This document shows positions 9,517 to 19,387 of a DNA stretch of 64,000 nucleotides, piece after piece. The stretch spans positions 1 through 64,000 of the forward strand of contig CAVQID010000059.1 of assembly GCA_963712485.1 (NCBI GenBank). The letters run 5' to 3'. The notes beneath the pieces are model-generated. The model worked only from the letters and a program-made list of their open reading frames with translations, ran no database searches and was not told the origin of the DNA. Both the position numbers and the translations under genes were made by a program. The DNA comes from JALORV01 sp963712485 (GTDB taxonomy: Bacteria; Pseudomonadota; Gammaproteobacteria; Burkholderiales; Burkholderiaceae_F). Within the stretch, counting starts at the first letter, position 1; every line of letters starts with the position of its first letter.

Positions 9517-10976
9517 AGCGGGTTGTCTTCGCTCTGCTTGTCGCGGCGCTCGCCGGATGTGCGATGGGCCCGGACTACCGGCGAGCCGCGGTCTCCGTGC
9601 CGGCCGAGTATGAGTACATGCCGAAGGATGTTGCCGATACGATCAACACCGCGTGGTGGACGCAGTTCGGCGACCCGGTCCTCGACGGGCTGATCGCCGA
9701 AGCGCTCGTCAACAACAAGAACGTCAAGCAGGCGGCCGCCAACGTCCAGCAGGCCGCCGCGCTGCTGACCGAAACGCAGTCGCAGTTCTATCCGCAGGTC
9801 GGTTACGACGCCGGCGGAACGCGACAGCAGTTTTCCACCGACTTCCTGCCGAACCGGCCCAGCAACTCGCGGACGCAGACCACCTACAGCGTCATCGGCA
9901 GCGCCAGCTGGGAGATCGACCTCTGGGGTCGCATACGGCGCCAGACCGAGTCCGCCCAGGCGAACCTGCTGGCGACCGAAGAGGCGCGCCGCGGAGTGAT
10001 CCTGTCGCTGGTGGCGCAGGTGGCGAACAACTACCTGACGCTACGGGCACTCGACGAGCAGCTCGAAGTGGCGAATAAGACGCTCGCGACCTACAACGAG
10101 TCTCTGCGGCTCTTCGAGCTGCAATTCAAATACGGCGTCGTCTCGCAGATGACCGTCGCGCAGGCGAAGTCGCAGTCGCAGACCGCTGCCGCGCAGATAC
10201 CGGCGATCGAGCAGCAGATCGTCAACACCGAAAACGCATTGTCGATCCTGCTCGGACGCAATCCCGGACGCATCGAGCGCGGCAAGGCCGTCGCCGATCT
10301 GAAAGCCCCGCAGACGCCGTCCGGGCTGCCGTCGCAGCTCCTCGACCGCCGTCCGGACATCGTGCAGGCGGAACAGCAGCTGGTGGCCGCGAACGCTCAG
10401 ATCGGCGCCGCCAAGGCGCTGTACTTTCCAGCGATCTCGCTGACGGGTGCGCTCGGCAGTGTCAGCGGCGATCTCGCGAGCCTTTTTACCGGTCCGACGC
10501 GCGTCTGGAGCTATGGCGGCAGTCTGCTGGGACCTCTTTTCACCGGTGGCGCGGTGACCGGGCAGGTGCGGCAGGCCGAGGGCGCGCAGCAGGCCGCGCT
10601 CTTCAACTACGAAAAGACGGTGCAGGGCGCATTTTCCGACGTCGAGAACGCACTGATCGCGCAGCAGAAGACGCGCCAGAAGCTCGAGGCGCAGCAGGGA
10701 CTGGTGGATGCGCTCAGCGATTACTCGCGCCTCGCGCGGCTGCAGTACAACGGAGGCTACGTGCCGTATTCAACGGTGCTGCAGGCGGACCAGCAACTGT
10801 TCCCGGCGCAACTGACGCTGGCACAGGACCGCGCCCAGGTGTTCGGTGCGGCGGTCAGCGTCTACCAGTCGCTCGGCGGCGGCTGGGTGTCGCTCGCCGA
10901 ACATATGACGACATCCAATGCAGCCCCGCAGCCAACCACGGCCGCGCCTGCGGCGCGACCCCTTCCAACCCAATGA
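9513..10976 (+). CDS. Outer-membrane efflux lipoprotein, NodT/OprM family
   Basis: This is the third component of the tripartite pump, a TolC-like channel of 487 residues. The start at 9513 overlaps the pump stop and gives a lipoprotein signal MKRVVFALLVAALAGC with the lipidated Cys at 16. The opening MGPDYRRAAVSVPAEY and AWWTQFGDPVLDGLI are diagnostic of the NodT group. Two OEP repeats follow, each with long coiled helices rich in Ala and Gln; DRRPDIVQAEQQLVAANAQIG marks the start of the second repeat. The C-terminus ends in a Pro/Ala/Thr-rich tail. Together with the adaptor and pump this makes a complete export system for an unidentified compound. No regulator (TetR, MarR or LysR) lies next to it. 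Confidence 0.92.
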   Translation: MKRVVFALLVAALAGCAMGPDYRRAAVSVPAEYEYMPKDVADTINTAWWTQFGDPVLDGLIAEALVNNKNVKQAAANVQQAAALLTETQSQFYPQVGYDAGGTRQQFSTDFLPNRPSNSRTQTTYSVIGSASWEIDLWGRIRRQTESAQANLLATEEARRGVILSLVAQVANNYLTLRALDEQLEVANKTLATYNESLRLFELQFKYGVVSQMTVAQAKSQSQTAAAQIPAIEQQIVNTENALSILLGRNPGRIERGKAVADLKAPQTPSGLPSQLLDRRPDIVQAEQQLVAANAQIGAAKALYFPAISLTGALGSVSGDLASLFTGPTRVWSYGGSLLGPLFTGGAVTGQVRQAEGAQQAALFNYEKTVQGAFSDVENALIAQQKTRQKLEAQQGLVDALSDYSRLARLQYNGGYVPYSTVLQADQQLFPAQLTLAQDRAQVFGAAVSVYQSLGGGWVSLAEHMTTSNAAPQPTTAAPAARPLPTQ

Positions 10977-11168
10977 GGGCGGCATGAGCAGAATGACGAC
11001 CGGCGGGCTTGCCTCGCTGCGTGCGCCGGGATTCCGTGAGCTCGAGCCGGATCACGAAGCGCGAATCGGCGGCGCCGAACGGCAGCGCCAGTTCGGTGCA
11101 ATCGGGGCAGGACGCGCGGCCGGCGGGTTCCGTCGTCGCTGACGCGATTTCCAACGAAGGGAAGGCGC

Positions 11169-11705
11169 ATGGCCCATCGCTTGCGCAATGCCGCCGAGTC
11201 TGATCGCGCCACGCTCGAGGCGCTGATTGCGAAGTCCGCGCGCGAACTGAGTGCAGCGGATTACACGCCCGAGCAGATCGACGCTGCATTGCGCGGTGCA
11301 TTCGGTGTCGACAGCCAGCTGATCCGTGACGGAACGTACTACGTCGTCCAGTCAGAAGAAGATGCGATCGTCGGCTGCGGCGGCTGGAGCCGACGCAGAA
11401 CATTGTTCGGCGGCGACGCACACGCCGAGCGTGATGCGGCGGAACTCGATCCGCAGGTCGACGCCGCAAAGATCCGCGCCTTTTTCGTGCATCCGGGACA
11501 CGCACGCCGCGGCATCGGACGGCTGATACTCGAACACTGCGAGATGCAGGCGCGCGCCGCCGGCTTCACGCGCTTCGAACTGATGGCGACGCTGCCGGGC
11601 ACCCGGCTGTATGCGACGTATGGTTACGAGGCCGAGACGCCGATCACCCATGATCTCGGCGACGGCCTGACGATTCAGTTTGTGCCGATGCGCAAGATGG
11701 GCTAG
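11169..11705 (+). CDS. GNAT-family N-acetyltransferase
   Basis: The 178-residue protein has the GNAT fold expected of acetyl-CoA-dependent N-acetyltransferases. The N-terminal MAHRLRNAAESDRATLEALI is the first strand and helix. The acetyl-CoA loop is VHPGHARRGIGRLILEH (R-x-x-G-I-G type), followed by FTRFELMATLPGTRLYATYGYE. A strong GAAGGGAAGG ribosome site precedes the ATG by three bases. It stands alone between the RND operon and a convergent flavodoxin-like gene. Its substrate cannot be deduced. Confidence 0.85.
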   Translation: MAHRLRNAAESDRATLEALIAKSARELSAADYTPEQIDAALRGAFGVDSQLIRDGTYYVVQSEEDAIVGCGGWSRRRTLFGGDAHAERDAAELDPQVDAAKIRAFFVHPGHARRGIGRLILEHCEMQARAAGFTRFELMATLPGTRLYATYGYEAETPITHDLGDGLTIQFVPMRKMG

Positions 11706-11755
11706 ACCAGCAGCGTCGGCGACCCGCGCATCGACAGGGGCTGCGCGCCAGATCG

Positions 11756-12826
11756 CTACTTGGGGCGCGGCGACTTGAGGCCGCTATCCGGCAGCGTCAG
11801 CTTTCCGGCACGGATGTCGGCAGCCGCCTGCGCGACGGCGCGCGCGACGTTGCGCACTTCCTCCTGGACCGCGGCGTCGCGGTCCAATTCATCGTGGCTG
11901 GTTGCGTACGGCTTGTAGTAGCCGATATATCGATCAAGACGCGCCTGCGCACCCGCGTGGATCAGTCCCATCCAGTCGAGCCAGTCCGAAAGCGCGCGCC
12001 TGACGCCTTCGATGCCGGCTACGTCGCCATGGACGACCAGCCCATAGGCGCGCCCGGCGAGGTGCTTAGGGTAGGGCCATCCGTCGAGTTCAAGTTGCTT
12101 GGCTTCCTCGGCTTTCTTGCCGTGCGTCGACGAGAGGTCCGGATTGCCGCCGTCGGCGCAGACGAGTCGATCGATCATCAGTTTCAGCACGCTGGGAACC
12201 TGGTACCAGTAAACCGGAGTGACGATGACGATGCCGTGCGCGGCAGCCCAGCGCTCGTAGATCTCGTTCATCCAGTCGTTGGTTTGTCCGACCGCGTGGT
12301 TGGGATAGCAGCTGCACGGCCAGTGACACAACGGCATTGCGGTGGAGACGCAGCCCTTGCACGGATGGATCCGACGGCCGGGTTCCGATGTCAACAGGCT
12401 GAGGTCGAGGTCGTCCGGCTCGATGTCCAGCGACTTCAGCGTCTCGATGATCAGACGCGACAGGCGGAACGTCTTGGACATCTCGCCCGGGCAGGAGCCG
12501 TCGTTGCGGTCGGCGCCCGAAATGACGAGGACGCGCGAACGCGTCGCTAGGTCCTGGCGACGTCGGTCCGCCGCTTCAATAGCCGCCCGGGCCGCACGCC
12601 ATTCGTCGGAGAGGTCATAGGCCGGATCGGCGTAGCCGGGACCTGCCTTGCTGGTCAGCGGTGACTTGCGGTTATGGATGTAGCCGTCCCAGGCGATCGC
12701 TTCGATGCGTTCTATAGCCTGCCACTCAGCGCGATACGCCGGATCACCGAACGCTTTGTAGTAGCGCTCCCGAAATTCTTCGCGGGACATCGGACCCGCG
12801 ATCTGTCCCTTCCTGACGCGGCTCAT
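11756..12826 (-). CDS. Flavodoxin-like NAD(P)H-dependent oxidoreductase with cysteine cluster
   Basis: The protein has 356 residues. The first 95 form a charged helical extension of unknown role. From residue 98 an FMN-reductase/flavodoxin-like fold starts with RVLVISGADRNDG, where the FMN phosphate loop sits, and continues to VIVTPVYWYQVPSVLKLMID, which resembles the second FMN loop of the family. Between them is an unusual stretch with Cys156, Cys159, Cys167, Cys171 and Cys173. It could bind an iron-sulfur cluster, as in iron-sulfur flavoproteins, or zinc, though the spacing is not the classical one. It may be expressed with the small upstream gene at 12863, 36 bp away. The electron partners are unknown. 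Confidence 0.75.
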   Translation of the reverse strand: MSRVRKGQIAGPMSREEFRERYYKAFGDPAYRAEWQAIERIEAIAWDGYIHNRKSPLTSKAGPGYADPAYDLSDEWRAARAAIEAADRRRQDLATRSRVLVISGADRNDGSCPGEMSKTFRLSRLIIETLKSLDIEPDDLDLSLLTSEPGRRIHPCKGCVSTAMPLCHWPCSCYPNHAVGQTNDWMNEIYERWAAAHGIVIVTPVYWYQVPSVLKLMIDRLVCADGGNPDLSSTHGKKAEEAKQLELDGWPYPKHLAGRAYGLVVHGDVAGIEGVRRALSDWLDWMGLIHAGAQARLDRYIGYYKPYATSHDELDRDAAVQEEVRNVARAVAQAAADIRAGKLTLPDSGLKSPRPK

Positions 12827-12862
12827 CGTTTCGACTTTGTACTTTGTGCCTTGCCGGCAACG

Positions 12863-13081
12863 CTAGCCGTGGCGCATTCCGGCAAGGCCGTCGCGGCCGC
12901 TGGCTGCGCGGTACAGCAGAGCGCCGGATGTAAGCAGTGACAGCACCCGGCCGGTCCTGGTGCGGCGCCGGAACGTCGACCGCAGCAGTGACGCGCCGGC
13001 GGCTGCGACGATCCAGTGCTCGCCGGGAAAGCCCGGACGTTGCTGGTCGATCGAACGGAGCTTCGAAAGGACGCCCGGCAT
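12863..13081 (-). CDS. Small hypothetical basic protein, 72 residues
   Basis: A short frame starting MPGVLSKLRSIDQQRPGF is preceded by a very good ribosome site, AGGAG eight bases before the ATG at 13081. It contains two short hydrophobic stretches (HWIVAAAGASLL and VLSLLTSGALLYRAA) separated by an Arg-rich turn, as in tiny membrane proteins with a helical hairpin. It lies 36 bp upstream of the flavodoxin-like gene on the same strand, so the two may be co-transcribed. I do not recognise a family. The composition and ribosome site make it more likely real than the alternatives on the other strand. Confidence 0.5.
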   Translation of the reverse strand: MPGVLSKLRSIDQQRPGFPGEHWIVAAAGASLLRSTFRRRTRTGRVLSLLTSGALLYRAASGRDGLAGMRHG

Positions 13082-13698
13082 GTGCAGCGCTCCTGCGAGA
13101 GGTCGGAATTTCCCGCTCCGTAGCAATCCGGGATCCCGCCTCACCGTAAGAGTCGTGCTGCACATCGCCAGAGTTACGCAACCGTATCAAGCCCACCGCG
13201 CCAACGACTTAGCGAGTTGCCAGGTACAGCCCAAACGATGTTCATCGACAGAGTCATCTCAACTTTCTGCTTCGCGGCACAGGTTTGATGCTTCTGCTAT
13301 CGAGCGACGCCGTGTGAAAACTCTTTGCCGAACGCACCACGATGAACTCGACCTCTCAGATCGCTCTGCATTGAACGACCGGCCCCTCGGGAATTTCAAA
13401 CCGACTCCCGAAAACGCGAGCGTCGACGATGTAGTTGTCCGAATTCCGCAGATCGGAACCGGCATTTCAAGCGACGCAGCGACCTCGTGCGGACTCACCC
13501 GATCTGCCCTGGCGTCGATCTTGAGCAAAGCGGTACGTCGCATCCCGTGAATAGGGCATCAAACGTCCGCGAGCACCGCCGATCGGTCGATCCCCTCGAT
13601 TGAGAGAATTTCGTCATCCGATAAGGCGAACGGCACATCACCGGTCGTCTGCAGGACATTTGATTGGGAGAGCAGCACCTCTCGGTGCCGGCAGTGCA
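13082..13698. other. Intergenic stretch without a supported gene
   Basis: About 620 bases of visibly lower GC than the surroundings. Open frames exist on both strands, but none has a ribosome site, a recognisable domain or a natural-looking composition. Promoters for the divergent small minus-strand gene and for the large autotransporter should lie here. I cannot place them with confidence. Confidence 0.4.
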
Positions 13699-16600
13699 AT
13701 GAGATCGGCCAGTCACAACGACGCGCGCGCAGGGCGTTTGCCACATCTTGGATTCACTTCTCAGCCGAGGTGGTCCGGCGCCATTGCCCAGTGCATCGCG
13801 CTGCTGGTGCTGCTCCTGGTCGCGGCTCCGGCATATGCGCAGGTCACCGTCAATCCGGCCAGTCTGCCCAATGGCACGGTCGGCACCGCCTACATCGGCA
13901 ACCTGTCTGCGACGGGAGGCACGGCTCCGTACACATACAGCGTCAGCGCCGGGGCGTTGCCGGCGGGGCTCACGCTTACTGCGTCCAACGGCAGGATCCG
14001 GGGCACTCCGACCACGGCCGCCACCAGCAGCTTCACGATCCGTGCGACCGACCGCTTTGGCGCCGTCGGCACGCGTAGCTACACCGTCACGATCAACCCG
14101 GCCATCGTCGTGAATCCGACGACGCTGCCCAACTGGACGCTCGGTGTGGCCTACAGCCAGATGGTGTCGGCGACCGGCGGCACCGGCAGCTACACGTTCA
14201 GCCGCAGCGGCACGCTGCCTGCGGGCCTGACACTCAACGCGACCACTGGCGCGATCACCGGCACGCCGACGGCAACGGGAAGCCGGACCTTCACGATCCG
14301 GGCGACCGATGGCAACGGAGCCATTGGCTCGCGCTCCTACACCGTGACGATCGCCGCCGCGATCGTCGTGAATCCGGCAACGTTGCCGGGTGGCACGGTC
14401 GGAACCGCCTACAGCCGAACGGTCACGACGACGGGCGGCACCGGAACCAAGACGTTCGCGATAAGCGCCGGGGCGTTGCCTGCCGGACTTTCGCTCAACG
14501 CCGCGAGCGGCGTGATCGCCGGTACGCCGACCAGTGCCGGGTCGAGCAGCTTCACGATCCGGGCGATCGACAGCATCGGCGCCATCGGTACACGCAGCTA
14601 CAGCGTCACGATCAATCCGGGCATCGTCGTGAATCCCACGACGCTGCCCAACTGGACGCTCGGCGTGGCCTACAGCCAGACGGTGTCGGCGACCGGCGGC
14701 ACCGGCAGCTACACGTTCAGCCGCAGCGCAGGGACGCTGCCTGCCGGGCGTCACGCTCAACGCAACGACGGGCGCGCTTACTGGTACGCCGACGGCAACA
14801 GGAACCCGGAACTTCACGATTCGCGCAACCGACGGCAACGGCACTTTCGGCTCGCGCGCCTACACCGTCATCATTGCCGCGGCGATCGTCGTGAATCCCT
14901 CGACGCTGCCGGGCGGCGCCGTCGGGTCGGCCTATAGCCGAACGGTCACGACGACCGGTGGCACCGGAACCAAGACTTTCGCGGTCAGTGCAGGAGCCTT
15001 GCCTGCGGGACTGTCGCTCAACGCCACCAGCGGCGTGATCTCCGGTACGCCGACCAGCGCCGGGTCGAGCAGCTTCACGATCCGGGCCACCGACAGTGTC
15101 GGCGCCATCGGCACGCGCAACTACACGGTGGCCATCGCCAACCCGCCGGTCGTCGTAAGTCCCGCCACTTTGCCCGGCGGCGCCGTGGGCGCTGCCTACA
15201 GCCAGGTTGTCAGTGCCAGCGGTGGCACCGGCGGCGGCTACACGTTTAGCGTCAGTGCCGGCAGCCTCGGCGGCGGGCTGACACTCAACACCTCGACCGG
15301 CCTGATCTCCGGCGCGCCGACGACCTCCGGAACACGCAACTTCACGATCCGCGCCCGCGACAGTGCCGGCGCAACCGGAACGCGCGCGTACACCATCACG
15401 ATCAATGCCGCGATCGTCGTCAACCCGGCCAGCCTGCCGGGCGGCACGGCGGGCACCGCGTACAGCCAGACGATCACGGCCACCGGAGGCAATGGCTCGT
15501 ACACGTTCACGCTCAGTGCCGGCGCACTGCCTGCCGGACTGGCGCTGAATGCATCGAGCGGCCTGCTATCCGGCACGCCGACCACGGCCGCCACCAGCAG
15601 CTTCACGATCCGCGCGACCGACGGCAATGGCGCATCGAACACGCGACCGTATTCGGTCACGATCGCCGCGGCCCCGATTGTCGTCAACCCGTCAACGCTG
15701 CCCGACGGCGCCGTCGGCAGCGCGTATTCGCAGGCGGTGGCGGCCAGCGGCGGCACCGGCGGCTACACCTACAGCGTCAGTGTCGGAGCTCTGCCTGCAG
15801 GACTCGCATTGAACGCAGCGAGTGGCCTGATCTCCGGCACGCCGACAGCCGCGGCAACCAGCAGTTTCACGGTGCGCGCAACCGACGGCATGGGCTCCTT
15901 CGGGACTCGCGCGTATGCGGTCACGATCGTCGCCGCGCCGATCGTCGTCAATCCGACGACGTTGCCCGTGGCGATCGTCGGCTCCGGCTACAGCCAGACG
16001 GTCAGCGCCGCCGGTGGCACCGGCAGCTATACCTACAGCATCAGTGCCGGTGCGCTTCCGCCGGGGCTGGCGCTCAATGCATCGAGCGGCGTGATCTCCG
16101 GCACCCCGACCACCGCCGGGGCGAACAGCTTCACGATCACCGCAACGGACGGCAATGGCGCCACGGGAGCGAGAAGCTATTCGGTGACGGTGAACACCGG
16201 CATCGCCGTCAACCCGGCGTCGCTGCCCGCGGCCGCGGTCGGCGCGTCGTATTCGCAGACGCTTTCCGCCGCCGGGGGCTCGGGCGCCTATACCTTCAGC
16301 ATCGGTGCAGGAAGCCTGCCTTCCGGCCTCACGCTCAATGCGTCGACCGGCGTGATCTCCGGAACGCCGGACAGCGCAGGAGCCAGCAGTTTCACCGTGA
16401 CAGCTACCGACGGCAACGGCGCCGCCGGGTCGCGCAGCTACAGCGTCGGCGTGAACGGCGCGATGGCCGTGAATCCGGAGACGCTCCCCAATGCCATCGC
16501 CGGGGTGGCCTACGTGCAGACACTCCTCGCCAGCGGCGGCAACGGCAGCTACACCTTCAGCGTGTCCAGCGGATCCCTGCCGGCCGGCCTCGCGCTGAAC

Positions 16601-18070
16601 GCGTCGACCGGAGCGATCGCCGGCACGCCGATGACGGCCGCGACGAACAGTTTCACGGTGATGGCCACCGATGGACTCGGTGTCAGCGCCTCGCGCGGCT
16701 ACACCGTCGAGGTCGCGATGGCGACGCTGACGCTCGAGTCGACGCTCGGCAATGGCATCGTCGGCAACCCGTACCACCAGGCCATCGTCGTCAGCGGCGG
16801 CGCCGCGCCGTACACGTTCTCGATCGGCAGCGGACAACTGCCCGCCGGCGTCGCGCTCAATGCTTCGACGGGCGCCGTGAGCGGCACGCCGACCGTCCCC
16901 GGCACTTACTCGTTCACGATCCGCGTCGTGGACGCGAACGGTGCATCAGCGGCGTTCGCGCAGGCGATCGTCGTCGATCCGCGTTCCGATCCGAGTGCCG
17001 ATCCCGTGGTGCGCGGCATGGCGGCCGCCCAGGTCTCGTCGGCAAGCCGGTTCGGTTCGGCGCAGATCGAGAACGTCGGCAACCGCGTGCGGATGCTGCA
17101 CTTCGGACAGGATCCGTGCTCGCTGCAGTTCGACGTCAACGCCAACATCCGCTGGGAGCGCGCGAGTACGACCGACGACGCCAGAACCGCGGCACCGCAG
17201 GCGCCCGAGCCGAGCAATGAGACGGACAACAGCGCGGGCTGCAACAGTCCGTTGGCTTTCTGGGTCGGCGGCAGCATCGATTTCGGTTTCCTGCGTCCGA
17301 ACTCCGCTACCGAGCGCAGTGACTTCACGACCGGTGGACTCACGATCGGTGGCGACGCGCGCGTGATGCCGGAGCTGACACTCGGCGCCGCGGTGGGCTA
17401 CGGACGCGATTCGACCGAGATCGGTAGCAATGCCAGCAAGAGCCAGGGGCAGGGCCTCAACGCGACTTTCTACGGCTCGTACGAGCCGATCAAGTCCGTC
17501 TACATCGACTTCCTGTTCGGCTACGGCGGACTGAGCTTCGACGCGACGCGCTGGCAGGACACCTCGATGATGCTCGGCGGCCGCAGCGGGTCGCAGACTT
17601 TCGGCTCCGTCGGCATCACGGGTGTCCTGGACTACGGACGCCTGACGCTGGCCCCATACGGACGCTTCGATCGCGTGCGCAACCGGCTCGGCGGTTACAC
17701 CGAGAGCGGCCCGAACACGCTGGCGCTGAGCTACGGCGACGTCACCGCGCTCGAGGACATCCTGGCCGCGGGGCTGTACGCGAGCACCCGGATTCCGCTC
17801 GGTGGCGCGATTCTTGAGCCGAGCCTGCGGCTGGAATCGCGGCGCGCCCACGCGTCATCGCTCGACCAGACACTGTGGTACGCCGACCTGCCGATGACCA
17901 CCTACGTGATCACCGACGGCAGCGTCTCCGACAACCAGCTGCTCGGCGGCATCGGGCTCGTGCTGCGCTTCGGCGACGAGTTGTCACTCGGCCTCGACTA
18001 CAGCTACACCGGCAGCAGCGGCACCTACCGCAACGAAAGCGTCCAGATCATCCTGCGCTCGCCGCTCTGA
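13699..18070 (+). CDS. Giant autotransporter with 12 He_PIG (Ig-like) repeats and C-terminal beta-barrel (one frame break)
   Basis: After repairing one break near 14748 (GCCGGGCGTC, one G too many) the protein has 1456 residues. An extended signal peptide ends AAPAYAQ. Then come 12 repeats of about 87 residues, each with the pattern VVNPxTLP, a G-x-A-Y-S-Q strand, GALPAGLxLN, GxISGTPT and SFTIRATD, typical of putative Ig (He_PIG) domains. From about residue 1100 the sequence becomes an autotransporter barrel: LAFWVGGSIDFGF, TLGAAVGYGRD, LTLAPYGRFDRVRN and the final SVQIILRSPL. The passenger is probably displayed on the cell surface as a rod for adhesion, which is inferred from the architecture. 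Start 13699 is chosen because it gives the shortest credible signal peptide; it has no strong ribosome site. The last residue is Leu, not the usual Phe. Confidence 0.82.
14104..15142 (+). repeat. In-frame tandem duplication of a two-domain unit inside the autotransporter
   Basis: Unit one (14104-14622) and unit two (14623-15142) are nearly identical at the DNA level, with a 519-base period equal to 173 codons, that is two He_PIG domains. Shared stretches include the start CCCAACTGGACGCTCGG and the later GGCACCGGAACCAAGAC. The other repeats in the gene are much more diverged, so this duplication is recent. The frame break at 14748 lies in the second copy. Misassembly of near-identical units cannot be excluded. 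Confidence 0.8.
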
Positions 18071-18232
18071 GCTGGTCCGCCCTGCGCGCATTCATCCGCA
18101 CTGCGGCCCAACGCCCTGCCGCATTCAGCGGGAACAGGCCCTGGTTGCGATCAGCCAGTGGCCGCTCGACCTCGGGTGCTACGAAAGGTGCTTTTGCGGA
18201 CGCTGGCGCAATTGCGCCACTGCTAATCGATG

Positions 18233-18463
18233 CTACACGTCGTCGCGCCGGAACTTCCGGCGCGCGGGTAGCCTTGCGATGCCCGGCTCGAAGCTGGTCC
18301 GCGGCGGATCGATGAGTTTCCGTGAGATCTCGGCCAGGAGTTCGTGATCGACCGACTGGCACAGCAGGCCGACGACCCGGCCGGGTGACATGCCCCACTG
18401 GCTGGCGAGCTGGTTCAGGACCAGATCCGCCGCTTCATCGATTTCGAGCGAAAGTTGCCGCAT
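18233..18463 (-). CDS. Small hypothetical protein, possible ribbon-helix-helix type
   Basis: The 76-residue frame begins MRQLSLEIDEAADLVLNQLA at 18463. It looks like a strand followed by two helices (DEAADLVLNQLASQWG and SPGRVVGLLCQSVDHELL), which resembles small ribbon-helix-helix DNA-binding or antitoxin proteins. The basic tail ends RRKFRRDD. A longer in-frame start exists upstream but would add an unnatural Arg/Ser/Pro-rich segment. No toxin-like partner is adjacent. The family assignment is a guess from the predicted pattern alone. Confidence 0.45.
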   Translation of the reverse strand: MRQLSLEIDEAADLVLNQLASQWGMSPGRVVGLLCQSVDHELLAEISRKLIDPPRTSFEPGIARLPARRKFRRDDV

Positions 18464-18792
18464 GCATGAAAATATCCGCGCGCCGGGGCCGGTCCGCAAT
18501 CCCCTGTGGGTCAGCCGTTCAGTCGGGGATCGCGGCGCATTCGGCCACGCGCCTGCACTCGCGAAGTGTCCGCGTGCGGACAACGATGAAACCTGACGGG
18601 CTCCGAGAGGTCGCGATCCGTCTGCGGCCGGATCCGATGCTGATGCGGGGCCCGACTCGCGCGCTTGTCCGCGCTGCAACGATTCCGAGATTGCGCGCGC
18701 AGCGTGCCGAAAACTCACGGGACATTGATGCGCGCGCACTGCACAGTTCTCCCACGCCGAAATCATTTGGCGCAACCTTAGGGAGATTGAAA
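18464..18792. other. Intergenic stretch upstream of the DUF4148 gene
   Basis: About 330 bases with no supported gene. It includes a small perfect hairpin (GTCCGC GT GCGGAC near 18569-18582). The ribosome site AGGGAGA for the following DUF4148 gene is at the right end. I see no clear promoter consensus. Confidence 0.4.
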
Positions 18793-19179
18793 ATGTTTAC
18801 ATCGAAGTTTGTACTTGCCGCTTCTCTGGCGTTGGCCGCAACCGGTGCGTTTGCTGATTCAGGCGACCTGCACATCAACGACTGGTCGACTTTCAGCTCC
18901 ACCATCACGCGTGAACAGGTAAAGCAGGAAATGCAGGATGCCTATGCACGCGGCGACCGCGACTACGGTGAGGGCGGCTATGTTGTTGCGGAAAATCCGT
19001 CGACGCGCAGCCGCGCCGAAGTTCTTGGTGAACTGCGTGAAGCGCAGCGTCTGGGGCTGATCTCGGTCGGCGAGGGCGACTTCCCTTTCGCCACGGCCGA
19101 GCAGGAGCGCCTCATTGCCAAGGCGGGGCACGATGCCGCCGAGCAATTCGCAATGTCCAGCGGCAACGTCGAGGGATGA
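18793..19179 (+). CDS. DUF4148 secreted protein
   Basis: A 128-residue exported protein. A clear Sec signal peptide, MFTSKFVLAASLALAATGAFA, ends before Asp-Ser. The mature part contains TRSRAEVLGELREAQRLGLI, the hallmark of DUF4148, a family abundant in Burkholderiales and of unknown function. Relatives typically follow the signal peptide with an acidic or aromatic segment and end with a mixed helical tail, as here. Start 18793 is fixed by the ribosome site AGGGAGA seven bases upstream. It is a single-gene unit. Confidence 0.85.
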   Translation: MFTSKFVLAASLALAATGAFADSGDLHINDWSTFSSTITREQVKQEMQDAYARGDRDYGEGGYVVAENPSTRSRAEVLGELREAQRLGLISVGEGDFPFATAEQERLIAKAGHDAAEQFAMSSGNVEG

Positions 19180-19387
19180 TCGGGACAAGTCGCCCGATCT
19201 CCGGATTGGGCGACTCCCCCGGATCGCGGGGCGATTGCAGCATCCGAAGCAGGCGGTGCACTCGAGCTGATCTCGCCGAGTCCGCATCTGTTCCAATTCG
19301 ACGCGCGAGTGTCGGCAGCCGGTCGTCGCTCCCTGCCGGAAGCCCGCCGGCGCGCTGCGTTGCAATGCGACCACACCTGGGATCGGC

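Noticed and set aside
10918..11142. Short plus-strand frame between the outer-membrane factor and the GNAT gene
   Set aside because: No ribosome site and no family; overlaps the 3' end of the efflux gene.
12960..13550. 196-codon plus-strand frame in the lower-GC gap
   Set aside because: No ribosome site, odd composition, and it opposes the small minus-strand gene that has a strong AGGAG site.
13699..18070. Repeats of the autotransporter as a CRISPR-like or noncoding repeat array
   Set aside because: The period is in codons, the frame is open, and each unit encodes an Ig-like domain.
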